Below, in pieces: positions 21,001-30,310 of a stretch of 64,000 nucleotides of DNA (within the stretch, counting starts at the first letter, position 1; every line of letters begins with the position of its first letter). The stretch covers positions 14,420,037 through 14,484,036 of the forward strand of contig OW203726.1 in NCBI GenBank assembly GCA_934045075.1. Reading direction: 5' to 3'. The DNA is from Yponomeuta sedellus (taxonomy: Eukaryota; Arthropoda; Insecta; Lepidoptera; Yponomeutidae). Below the pieces are notes generated by a model. It was not told where the DNA came from, ran no database searches, and saw nothing but the letters and a program-made list of their open reading frames with translations. The translations under genes were made by a program, and so were the position numbers.

Positions 21001-24000
21001 CCAGAGCTTTTGTTAATATATCCGCAATCTGATCTTCGGTTGAAATTTTATTGACACTAATTAAGCCCTTTTTCACATAATCATAAACAAAATGATAACT
21101 TATATCGATGTGCTTAGAATTCTTAGAGAACTTTCCATTTTTTGCCAAACCAATAGCACCTGTAAACTCCTCTTATAGGTAACACCTCCTCAACACAATC
21201 GGCTAATGCATAGTAATCTGCATATTGTGTAGACGCTCTAGAAACTATTTTCTGCTTTTGTGATCTCCACATCACAACATTTCCAAATTCCGCTTGTAGA
21301 TTTTCTATCTTGCGTGTCCGCTGCCCAATCAGCATCTACGTATGCATTCATCGTTTCATTATATGCTGTTCCATAGCTCAACTTCAGGTTTCTTGTATGA
21401 TATAAATATTTCAGCACTCGTAAAGCATATTTGTAATGTGTTTCATCATGGTTGTTTTGAAATCTGCTCATATAGTTTACTGAATACGCTACATCTGGTC
21501 GTGTTCCATTTGCTACAAACAACAAAGCTCCTATTAAATTTCTATATTTTACTTTCTCATTCGTTTTATTTGCAAGCTCCAATCGCAGATTTATTTCCAT
21601 AGACGTATCATATCCCTTAGAATCTTTAATTTTGTATTTCTCAGCCAAACTTTCAATGTATTGTTCTTGACTTAAATACATCTTCTTTACTTTCGGATTA
21701 AAATCAATGTTGATACCTAAATACAGTTTTACGCATCCTAGATCTTTCATACGGAACCGATCACTTAACATTTGTTTCACTTTTTCAATACTTGTCTTAT
21801 CTTCGCCTGTAATCAACAAATCGTCAACATATAAAATAATGTAAATCTTCTTTTCATTTACACACCCTGTATATAAACAATAGTGGTATGCAGATCTTTT
21901 CAAATTTATACTACAGAAAAATTTGTGAATACAATCATACCAATCTCGTGGACTTTCTCGTAGTCCGTACAGTGCCTTTTTCAATAAGCAAACTTTGCCT
22001 GGTTGTATATCATAACCATCTGGTATGTAAACTGCTGACTTTAGGGTTCCATTCAGGAACGCAATTTCTACGTCCATCTGTTCAATATCCCATCCTCGTA
22101 CACAAGCAGTTGATAATAAAACTTTTAAGGTAGTCATTCTGGCAACTGGCGAATATATTTCTTCATTCTCTTCATAGATCTGTTGAAAGCCTCTGGCGAC
22201 AACTCTTGCTTTATATTTTCCACTTGACTTAATTGTGTAAATCCATTTTACTTCTATAATTTTCTTGTTCATTGGCTCATTTACGATTTCCCAGGTTTCA
22301 TTCGTTTCCAAACTATTTATCTCTGTTTGCATAGCATTTTTCCATTTCATAGATTCAGAGCTATTCATCGCCTCTTCATAATTTTCTGGTACATTCGCAT
22401 TACACATATTAACGTAAATAACATAGTCTTTAAATTTTTCTGGTACTTTTCTTGTTCTCACCGGTCTTCCATATTCAATTACTTCTCTTGGTTCTTCAAT
22501 TTCATTTCGATCTTCTATATCTTCAACAGTATCATTAAATACTTGATCATTTTCCTTTTCATCTTCTTTATCACTATTATCTTCAATCAATCTTGCTGTC
22601 TCATCTACAAATGTTACATGTCTGCTTACAGTCACTTTATTCTCCACTAACACTTTGTATCCCGTTTCTGTGTAACCTATTAAAATACCTTTAACTGCTT
22701 TTGAATTCAATTTTGAAGTCCTTCTCTCTTCAGGGATTCTCACATATACTTTGGTTCCTATTATTCTCATTTTAGTCACATCTGGTTTTCTTCCAAAAAA
22801 TATCTCGTATGGTGTCGTTTTAACTTCTGTTAATTCATCAACAATCTGTTTCCAATATAAACTGCTGTCTCCACTAATATTGGCCAGTACTCTTTATCTA
22901 TTTTTGCTTCAGATATTAAACACCTCGTTCTGTCCATAATCGTTCTATTAAATCTCTCTGCGACGCCATTCAATTCATGTGTATATGCTGGACATGGATT
23001 TATGTATATCCCTTTCTCCTTGGCCAATTTGAAAAAAATCTTTATTTATGTATTCTCTTCCACTATCGCATCGTAATTCCTTAATTCTTTTCCCCGTCGT
23101 ATTCTCAACGAAATTCATGTAAGCTACAAAACACTCAAACACTTCACTTTTATATTTAATGCAATACACTTTGGCTATTCTACTATATTTAAAAACCTAT
23201 TTAGAGGCTAAAAATTTCACCCATGATATCGTGATATCGTTCCGAAGTTAAAACCTAACTGCAAAGTAGGTAGTCGGGGCTGTAAGTAATGCAATTTGCT
23301 TAAGTCAGATGTCGCTGCCTGTACGTAATACAGAGAATATTGTAAAGAGGTTCGAAATTTCACTGATGCCGTGAGTCGCCCATTGGCTCAATTGGTAGAG
23401 CGCTGGTACGGATAGCCAGAGGTTGCGGGTTCGAATCCCGGCATGGGTGAAATTTTTAGCCTCTAAATAGGTTTTTAAATTTGTTCCTTAGCACGGGTTA
23501 GTGCATTAAAAATAAAAATAGTGTATTCTACTATAATCATCGATGAAAGATATGAAGTAACGTTCTCCTTCAATACCTGTAGGATTTAATGGACCATTCA
23601 CATCAGTGTGTACTATTTCTAAAATATCACGTGCTCGGTGTCGATTATTTTCGAAAGGTATGTTAAACATTTTATTTTTTAAACAAATCTCGCACTGTAT
23701 ATGATCATTTTCAAGTTTATCAGGTAAACCGTTTAGTAACTTTTGTTGACACATCTTATTTAAATTTATAAAATTTGTGTGTCCAAGAATTCTTTTTCAG
23801 TCATATTGCATTTTGTGTATGATTTTACAAAATTCGTTTCTACTTTTCCATTCAATAAAAACAATTTGTTTTTCCTCTCAGCAACAGCTAATAAATTATT
23901 GCTAGACCCATCGTAAATTTTAGCTCCATATTTGTGGAATATTATATACTTATTATGCTTTGTGATAGACGATACACTCAATAAATTCTGTTTCATATTT

Positions 24001-26249
24001 GGTACATAATAAACATTCGTAATAGTAGTTTTGACCCATTCACCGGTTACATAAAAGTACGTTAATACATTTCCTATTTTATTTGCTTTCAGAGGAAAAC
24101 CATCTCCTACTTTAATATCAACCGGACTTTCCAAATTTTTAACATCTACAAAATATTCATCACTATTTATAATGTGGTCAGAACATCCACTATCTAACAA
24201 CCATGTTAAATTGTCTTTACTAGTACATTTTTCACTGAAGTCATTACCTCGACATTGTATAATTCTGCTCTCCTCTGGTCTCTTGGTACTCTCGTACCGT
24301 CTTCGCTTGGGTTAAAATAACATTCTCGCGCCATACCTTGTGCTGTACCAGTGCGAAGCTGGTGTCCCACAGAGCTCAGTGCTCGGGCCGATCCTCTACA
24401 ACATCTACACCGCTGACTTACCTCAGTCATCTGCCGCTGTCACGGCGACCTTTGCCTACGACACTGCAATACTATCATGCAATGAAAACGCAAATGAAGC
24501 CTCAATCAACCTCCAGCTCCAACTTGACGAAACAGAGAAATGGCTAAGAAAGTGGAGAATAAAAACCAGTACCGCAAAATCCACCCACATTACTTTTGCG
24601 TTACGAAGAGGTGACTGTCCACCGGTGAGCCTAGGTGGAGAAATTCTCCCACACAAAGATAGTGTCAAATACCTCGGGTTCTACCTCGATCGTAGACTGA
24701 CGTGGAAGCACCATGTCAAGGCTAAACGAAAGGAGCTGGACGCTCGATTCAAGGAACTACACTGGCTGTTGGGGCGGGGATCTCACCTGTCACTCTCCAA
24801 CAAGCATTTGGTCTACAATACGATCTTAAAACCTATATGGACGTATGGATGCCAAATTTGGGGCTCTACATGTCAATCAAATCTTCTCGTAATACAGCGT
24901 GCGCAAAATAAAATATTACGATCTATCTCCAACACAGCGTGGTATACCAGGAATAATGAGATACATGAATACCTTGAGATCCCTACAGTGGTTGAGGAAC
25001 TAAAATTGTATGGGCTTAGGTATAAAGAACGACTGGCCCATCACAAGAATCCACTGGCTGCTGCACTGCTTGATACCAGACACAATGTCAGGCGACTGAG
25101 GCGAAAACACGTCATTGATGACAAAGCTACTGAGGATGTATAGTCAAAAATTCAATGACTGTACTCCTAACGCCAGAACTACCCAGAAACCATCTGATTA
25201 TAGCCAAACAAGGGCTGATGGCAGATACAGAGAAGAGAAAACAAAAAAATATAAGGCTTTGGATATGTCTTCGTACATATCCTCCACTTCATCATCCAAG
25301 TGTCGGGGTTGGTACGTAATCCTGAATGACCTTCATGCTGTAACGCTTGGACAGCCGAAGTAACAGGTACGCTACCCTGGTCAATATTTTTCAGAGAGGG
25401 CTTTATGGACAAGGAAACCTAAGCCACCCTGGGATGGCCAGAGTCTAGGGTTACGTTAGCCTCCTTCTCTCTACGGACTTCACATAACCACCGAACATGC
25501 CATTTAATGTTCTCTAACTCCACATCCAACTGTGCTTGGTAATGGTCAAGCCTCAGAGTGCATCCGTTGAACGTTGCCACGGTCAGTTGTTTGTGGCCGA
25601 GGTAGCCTGGTGATTCTTAGCACGCCCTGCCCTACTATTAACAGTACCTTAACAGATTGTTAGTGTACCAGAAACTGGGGGTCTCTTGATGTGAGTGCCG
25701 CATGTTCCATCTAGGCATCAGTTTTTTCGCGATCACCTGTGAGTGTCACATTACAGGACAGGTTAAAATGTTATCTTGTTTTGTTTCAACTAATGAACTG
25801 AACAGGAAAACTATTCTATTTAAAAAATTACCCTTTTAAGGGGTCCCGTAATGCATGCAAGTCTTTAGATATAACCAAACAAATAACATCATATATAACA
25901 AGACACAATAATAATAAACGAGGAGTCTAGATATAACAATATCTAGGTACCTTGAAAGAGCCTCTCGACCGTGACAGAGCGAGACCGCGAGGCGGTTACG
26001 CGGTACGTTCCTTCTACCACATAATTATGAATCCACAAAAAGTAATATACATACCTTAATAATCTTTCTAGGTTCGTGATATCGTATGTTGATAGAGGAT
26101 CCATCTGATAATACGACAGTAGTAGGATACATTCTAGTATACACTTCTCTGTGTATTTTTGTTATACTTGCTACATTGCTATTGAGATGTCTGAACGAAG
26201 TACTGTTGATCAGCAGTATTTTTGACAAAATATTTGTACTTAGATTCAT
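15020..26249 (-). CDS. mRpL55: Mitochondrial ribosomal protein L55, two exons (26055-26249 and 15020-15163)
   Basis: L55 is a small protein of the mitochondrial large ribosomal subunit. Exon 1 (26249 to 26055) starts at an ATG and encodes a basic, hydroxylated N-terminus fit for mitochondrial import, then [20 protein letters not shown] and YHEPRKIIK. It ends AAG before a GTATGT donor. Exon 2 (15163 to 15020) follows a TTTGTCCCCAG acceptor and encodes [33 protein letters not shown] and KYLKFMKK before TAG. Phases agree (0/0). The product is about 112 residues, the usual size. The intron of 10,891 bp is filled with retroelements. A further 5' non-coding exon cannot be excluded. Confidence 0.88.
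15164..15554. other. mRpL55 intron, unassigned part
   Basis: No gene seen. Three spaced TCGACCC(G/C) repeats occur at about 15449-15515. Confidence 0.3.
15555..17450 (-). mobile_element. RTE-type LINE, degenerate reverse transcriptase and 3' end
   Basis: On the minus strand, upstream parts around 17136-16900 encode an RTE linker ([17 protein letters not shown]). At 16758-16426 the reverse transcriptase palm begins ([40 protein letters not shown]). The 3' end at 15555-15610 reads GACTATGTCTAGCAGTGGAC and then an ATG/ATC trinucleotide run, the terminal signature of lepidopteran RTE elements. Many stops and frameshifts make it a dead copy. It lies in the same orientation as mRpL55. Confidence 0.8.
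17718..17757 (+). repeat. SINE-1, 5'-truncated copy with 9 bp target duplication
   Basis: Only the end of the tRNA-like head (GGCATGGGTG) and the CCTCTAAATAGGTTTTT block remain. It is flanked by ACAGAGTGC at 17709-17717 and 17758-17766. The short size plus duplication fits LINE-mediated insertion. Confidence 0.8.
17798..17854. repeat. (TG)n-rich microsatellite
   Basis: A run of TG with interruptions, longest pure stretch near 17825-17841. Confidence 0.8.
17905..18245 (-). pseudogene. LINE endonuclease fragment (RTE/CR1-like)
   Basis: The minus strand encodes [21 protein letters not shown], then frames resembling [20 protein letters not shown], the C-terminal half of an AP-like endonuclease from RTE/CR1 LINEs. 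Frames are broken. It could be the upstream part of the RTE copy at 15555-17450 or a separate fragment. Confidence 0.65.
18278..19392 (+). pseudogene. LINE ORF1 (gag-like, three CCHC knuckles), one internal stop
   Basis: The protein includes a PRE_C2HC-type region before three zinc knuckles beginning [27 protein letters not shown] and [15 protein letters not shown]. Such ORF1 proteins bind LINE RNA. The frame is closed once by a TGA at about 18580 and has lost its start. Its final stop overlaps the ORF2 start as ATGA (19389-19392), the usual Jockey arrangement for termination-reinitiation. Confidence 0.8.
19389..20640 (+). pseudogene. LINE ORF2, endonuclease and linker, frameshifted
   Basis: The apurinic-type endonuclease is clear, with [11 protein letters not shown] at the start, [19 protein letters not shown] and SSDHSPYV. 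The frame shifts near 20126 and continues as the linker to reverse transcriptase (residues like [12 protein letters not shown] and [13 protein letters not shown]). Coding stops where the copia-1 LTR begins at 20641. Confidence 0.82.
20641..20805 (-). repeat. copia-1 3' LTR (165 bp)
   Basis: On the minus strand it starts TGTTGAAATAAT, directly after the purine tract TCAAAGAGGTG, and ends ATTATTTACA. AATAAA (GAAAATAAACC) is inside. It begins exactly where LINE coding ends. Confidence 0.75.
20948..23169 (-). pseudogene. pol: copia-1 integrase C-terminus, reverse transcriptase and RNase H
   Basis: The longest open part (22779-21238) starts in the integrase-RT linker and includes [30 protein letters not shown], the catalytic YVDD ([11 protein letters not shown]) and YVDADWAAD of RNase H. 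RNase H continues in other frames to 20948 ([20 protein letters not shown]). Upstream pieces (23169-22830) give [13 protein letters not shown] and [16 protein letters not shown], the integrase Asp and Glu regions. The frameshifts make it inactive. Confidence 0.88.
23188..23523 (+). repeat. SINE-1, full-length fold-back copy inside copia-1
   Basis: It is flanked by a perfect 12 bp duplication TATTCTACTATA (23176-23187 and 23524-23535). Bases 23191-23225 are the inverted copy of 23442-23476 (35 bp, including CCTATTTAGAGGC / GCCTCTAAATAGG). Between them lie a leader and a plus-strand tRNA-like head with box B GGTTCGAATCCC. After the right arm comes a tail ending in an A-rich stretch. Joining the flanks restores copia integrase sequence. 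Confidence 0.88.
23536..24331 (-). pseudogene. pol: copia-1 protease, gag-pre-integrase and integrase start
   Basis: The aspartic protease motif [10 protein letters not shown] is at about 24195. The gag-pre-integrase segment follows ([16 protein letters not shown]), then the zinc-finger area and [12 protein letters not shown] with [11 protein letters not shown], the first catalytic Asp region of integrase. Upstream of the protease only a short linker remains before the deletion point at 24331. Confidence 0.85.
24332..25143 (+). pseudogene. Jockey-like LINE reverse transcriptase, C-terminal half
   Basis: It opens at [20 protein letters not shown], the conserved block before the catalytic loop. 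The loop reads TFAYDTAIL where FADDTA is expected, so one catalytic Asp is replaced by Tyr. Thumb and C-terminal motifs follow ([42 protein letters not shown]). The stop is at 25141-25143. Same strand as the LINE at 18272-20640. Confidence 0.88.
25144..26054. other. LINE 3' flank and rest of the mRpL55 intron
   Basis: No gene is visible. The first few hundred bases are probably LINE 3' sequence; no poly(A) end was recognised. Confidence 0.35.
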
Positions 26250-26548
26250 GCTTAATGCGATAAATAGAATGCTCAATTAGAATGATGAATCTAATTCTAT
26301 TAGAGGTTGTTTTTCTTTGACAGATTATACCACAGACTAAATAGGGATTTTACATCGAGCGAGCTCACAGAACAATTAAACCAAGCGAGCTATTTTTTTT
26401 TTTTTTTTAATAAAGGGTTTTACGGCCCTGGATCCGTGTCCTTTTGAGCCTTGAGTATTGTATTAGTTTTTTATAGTATTAGTTTTCAGATAAGAGCACT
26501 TATCACTTCCGTATCACTTCACTATAATGTTCAGTTTTTCCAGTCACT

Positions 26549-29500
26549 TTAAATTTTTATTCCACTGTTCATAATGAATTTATATAAGGGGGCGAAAAAG
26601 GTAGGATTGCTAAGTAGATTTGGAAGAAGAGTTGGTGTAGGGACACCCGTTTCGCAGCTGATTGTGTCAAGTTCCGTGATAAGTATTAATCTGTGCAATT
26701 TAAATTCTTGACAGTTGAGCACGAGATGGTTTAGGTCGGCGTTTTCAGTTCCACAGTAAATGCAGTTCGAATCTTGGGCTAGGCTGAGTCTATAAAGGTG
26801 AGCTTGGGTTTGGCAGTGGCCGAATCTCATTCTGTTTAGGGTGGTTATGTATTTCCGGCAGTTTATGTCTTTTTTCCGATGGTACCAAGGTTGGGCGGGC
26901 GGGCTTCCTTGGATGTCTCTATACCAGCTTCCTTTCTCTTTACTGATCTCATTCCAGTAGTTGCACCATATTGCTTTCAGATTCTCATTCAGATGAACAT
27001 GGAGATCAGTAAATGGCAATTTGAGGTCTGTAGAGTGATCCTCGTCAGGGTCCAGATTTGCAGCTCGATCGACGACTTCATTTCCAGTGATACCCCGGTG
27101 AGCAGGTACCCACATTAACTTAACTACCTTACCACTAACTAACAAACTATTTAACAAATTCTTTATATTATAGATGAGATAATTTACATTATAACGAAGG
27201 CAGTTACCTTCTAAAGCTAATAATACACTGAGTGAGTCAGTAAATATAATTATATTACAAGTATCAATATTTTGAACGTAAATTAAAGCTTGATGGATAG
27301 CATAAGCTTCGGCGGTAAAAATGCTACATCTAGTGTCAATTTTAAAACATTTAGTTTTCTTTAACTGAGGGTCAAAAAATGCTGAGTTTACCCTATCAAC
27401 TGTTTTAGAGCCATCAGTATAGATGGAATACAGATGATTATTTTCCAGGAAAGCAAGTAAATCTTGTTGGTTCGTAATGCATGGTTTATGTACAAAATTA
27501 TTTTTCAATAGAATATCGAGATCCATCCTATAGAGGGGCCACAAATTATCCTGATGCAAATTTTTTGTTAAATCATTCAAATGTAAAACTATTCTTAATA
27601 AGGTTGGTATGTTACCATTTAATATCTGATTAAAATTTGCATAAGGAGCCACTGAATTGCCCAATTCAGTGGCATGCATTGGTAAAATGTGATCTAAGAC
27701 AACTCTATTATTTTTAGTTAACATTTTCAAACAGAACCTTTCAGCTAGCTGTAGACGTCTAAGATGTAAAGGGGGAATGCAAGCCTCACATTGCATTGCA
27801 TTAATTGGAGTAGAGCACATAGCCCCTGTAATAATTCTCAAAGCTTTATTCTGAATAACTTCTAATTTCTTCAGCAAAGCAAGGCTTGCCCCCATATAAG
27901 CAATTGAGCTATAATCGAAATGGCTGCGCATAATGCTCTTATATAACATAGATAATATTTTTGGGTCAGACCCCCAATGTACTCCTGCCAGAGACCGAAG
28001 TATATTAAGGGCTTTGGAGGCGTTTTTGATGATATAATTTATGTGAGATTCAAATGTTAGCCTATGATCCAGCAATATACCAAGAAACTTCTTTTCTTTC
28101 AACCAAGGTATAGGGAGATTATTGTATTCTACCAAACTATTACAAGGAGAAAGCCTTTTGGAGAAAAGCATAGCTCCACTCTTTAATGGATTTATAACCA
28201 ATTTGAGCTTATTAAAATAATAATTATGCACTTGAGAGAGGGCTAAATTTAAATTATTTACAGCTATATTTACATCCTTATGTACAGAGTATATTAACAA
28301 ATCATCTGCATACTGCAGGAATTGAACTCCAGTCTGGGTCAGATATTTATTTATCTGAGATGTATAAATATTGTACAATAAAGGGGATATGGTTGCTCCT
28401 TGCATAGTACCTTTAAAAACTTGTCCTGGTCCGTGTAGTATGTTGTTAAATTTAACATACATAGTCCTATCATAAAGAAAATGAAATATCCATTTACAGA
28501 CATGTCCTGGCATACCAATCTCTGATAAAATTCCTGCCAATACAGATGGATCAACATTATCAAAAGCTCCCTGTACATCAAGAAATGCACATACGGTGGC
28601 TGATTGGCTGTGAAAGGAATTCCTGATGTCAGAGATGAGTGAAGTAAAGCTCTCTGTAGCACTACGACCCTTCCTGAAGCCGAATTGCTGCTCTGGTAAG
28701 ATTTTATTCTGCTCTACGTAATGGTCTAATCTGGTTTTAAGCATAAACTCAAACAATTTACCTACACATGAGGATAAAGAAATTGGTCTATATGAATTAA
28801 AGTCATCACTAGACTTGTCTGGTTTCAATATAGGAATAACGCATTGTGTTTTCCAAGCTTCAGGAATGGACTGAGTCATCCACAATACATTGTACATTTC
28901 CAATAACGATTTTTGGGCATCAACATGCATGTTCCTAATAAGCTTGTAAGGAATGTCATCTAATCCTGGGGTTGTATCTTTTCTATATTTGATAGCAAAT
29001 GTGAATTCTGCAAAGGAAAATGGTTCTGAAAGATGAGCACAATTACTATTCCCTGTGTTATTAAAGATTTCATTTAATGAGTTTATGTCTATGTTTTTTT
29101 CAGGAGGAGACGGTGGAGCATATTTATCAATGAAGGCTGGAATCCATTCGTCGTTTTTGGGCATTTTGGGTAATGTTACACGTTTGAATCTTTTGATGTA
29201 ATTCCAAATAGTGCTTATAGGTGTATACCTGTTAAAAGATTCAACTAATTTAGTCCATCCGTATTTCTTCTTTTCTTTTAATAATCTTTTTTTAAAAGCA
29301 TTTAATTTTTTATATTCAATGTAACTCGACATATTACCATTACTTCTATACATATTTAGAGCTTCTTTACTTTTATTAACAGCATCTGAGCATTCATTGT
29401 CCCACCAAGGAACAGGCTTTTTAATGACAATGCTATTAGTTTTCCTTAGCTTTGGAATAGTGACATCTTTAATCTGATTAAGTTCTTCGCAAAAATCATT

Positions 29501-30310
29501 GTAAGTTTTGACTGGGTTACTACTGTCTATATTAAATTGCCCTAATATTCTCTCTGTTTCAGATGCATAAGCCTGCCAATCTGCTTTATTATAAAGATAT
29601 CGATCAGCGGAATTACCAATATCGTATTTATGAATTGTGGTGTGAATTGTTATAACTGTTGGAAAATGATAGCTGCCCATCGCATCATCATGAACTGTCC
29701 ACTCGCAAAGAGGAGCAACAGAAGGACTGACAGAAGAAATATCAATTGCAGAAGGCATTTTAGAAGGACTACCTACAGTGGTAGGAAAACCAGTGTTTAA
29801 TATACATAGATCATACTCATCGAGTGTGTTATAGATCTCATTACCGCGAGAGTTAGACCTCAAACACCCAAAAGCGACGTGATGGGCGTTGAGATCGCCC
29901 GAAAAAAGCATTGGTTTCGGTAACCTATTCAAAATCTGTTTGAGTCTTCTGCACTGAAATCTACGGTTATCATTAGGAGGCGGTATATAACTACAGAGAA
30001 TTGATAAATTACCAGCATTGGTTTGTAAGATTATTGCAGCAGAATGCATAAAATTGTAAAAAGGAACAGAGACAGTAGAGAATTTCAAATTGGATTTAAC
30101 TAAAATTGCTACACCTCCTCGTCCATCTTTCCCGTCTTGTCGAATTATATTGTAATTAGGAATATTAAAAGTGCTATTGTTCCTAAGCCAAGTCTCATTT
30201 AAAAGACAAACGTCTACATCATTATTTAATAAAAATGAAATTAATAATGGCTTCTTGTTAATAACTCCTTCTACATTAAACTGTACTATTGTAATAAATG
30301 ATTTATCCAT
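26549..30310 (-). CDS. LINE ORF2: endonuclease, reverse transcriptase, RNase H, CCHC
   Basis: The protein has 1,253 residues. The AP-like endonuclease covers about residues 1-235 (VQFNVEGV, LLNETWL, SGDLNAHH, GSYHFP). Reverse transcriptase covers about 430-770, with YRPISLSSCVGKLFE, FGFRKGRSATESF, FLDVQGAFDNVD and the catalytic YADD at about residue 667 (28301-28312). RNase H is at about 955-1085, with YTDGSK, TAEAYAIHQAL, FTDSLSVLLAL and VPAHRGITGNEVVDRAAN, so all four acidic residues and the His are present. A C-terminal knuckle CIYCGTENADLNHLVLNC follows. It nicks target DNA and reverse-transcribes the element RNA. Its start overlaps the ORF1 stop by eight bases (ATGGATAA). Confidence 0.93.
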   Translation of the reverse strand: MDKSFITIVQFNVEGVINKKPLLISFLLNNDVDVCLLNETWLRNNSTFNIPNYNIIRQDGKDGRGGVAILVKSNLKFSTVSVPFYNFMHSAAIILQTNAGNLSILCSYIPPPNDNRRFQCRRLKQILNRLPKPMLFSGDLNAHHVAFGCLRSNSRGNEIYNTLDEYDLCILNTGFPTTVGSPSKMPSAIDISSVSPSVAPLCEWTVHDDAMGSYHFPTVITIHTTIHKYDIGNSADRYLYNKADWQAYASETERILGQFNIDSSNPVKTYNDFCEELNQIKDVTIPKLRKTNSIVIKKPVPWWDNECSDAVNKSKEALNMYRSNGNMSSYIEYKKLNAFKKRLLKEKKKYGWTKLVESFNRYTPISTIWNYIKRFKRVTLPKMPKNDEWIPAFIDKYAPPSPPEKNIDINSLNEIFNNTGNSNCAHLSEPFSFAEFTFAIKYRKDTTPGLDDIPYKLIRNMHVDAQKSLLEMYNVLWMTQSIPEAWKTQCVIPILKPDKSSDDFNSYRPISLSSCVGKLFEFMLKTRLDHYVEQNKILPEQQFGFRKGRSATESFTSLISDIRNSFHSQSATVCAFLDVQGAFDNVDPSVLAGILSEIGMPGHVCKWIFHFLYDRTMYVKFNNILHGPGQVFKGTMQGATISPLLYNIYTSQINKYLTQTGVQFLQYADDLLIYSVHKDVNIAVNNLNLALSQVHNYYFNKLKLVINPLKSGAMLFSKRLSPCNSLVEYNNLPIPWLKEKKFLGILLDHRLTFESHINYIIKNASKALNILRSLAGVHWGSDPKILSMLYKSIMRSHFDYSSIAYMGASLALLKKLEVIQNKALRIITGAMCSTPINAMQCEACIPPLHLRRLQLAERFCLKMLTKNNRVVLDHILPMHATELGNSVAPYANFNQILNGNIPTLLRIVLHLNDLTKNLHQDNLWPLYRMDLDILLKNNFVHKPCITNQQDLLAFLENNHLYSIYTDGSKTVDRVNSAFFDPQLKKTKCFKIDTRCSIFTAEAYAIHQALIYVQNIDTCNIIIFTDSLSVLLALEGNCLRYNVNYLIYNIKNLLNSLLVSGKVVKLMWVPAHRGITGNEVVDRAANLDPDEDHSTDLKLPFTDLHVHLNENLKAIWCNYWNEISKEKGSWYRDIQGSPPAQPWYHRKKDINCRKYITTLNRMRFGHCQTQAHLYRLSLAQDSNCIYCGTENADLNHLVLNCQEFKLHRLILITELDTISCETGVPTPTLLPNLLSNPTFFAPLYKFIMNSGIKI

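Larger units (their letters stand above)
20641..24331 (-). mobile_element. Ty1/copia element (copia-1), 5' end deleted
   Basis: Minus-strand order is protease, gag-pre-integrase, integrase, reverse transcriptase, RNase H, purine tract and 3' LTR (20641-20805). This is the copia order, integrase before RT. The 5' LTR and most of gag are missing; at 24331 the sequence passes abruptly into LINE reverse transcriptase. A SINE-1 copy splits the integrase. Frameshifts occur near 21330, 21140 and 22800. Confidence 0.88.

Noticed and set aside
26025..26054. Extension of mRpL55 exon 1 to a stop after VCILLFVDS
   Set aside because: The GTATGT donor at 26054 and the in-phase exon at 15163 give the family's C-terminus.
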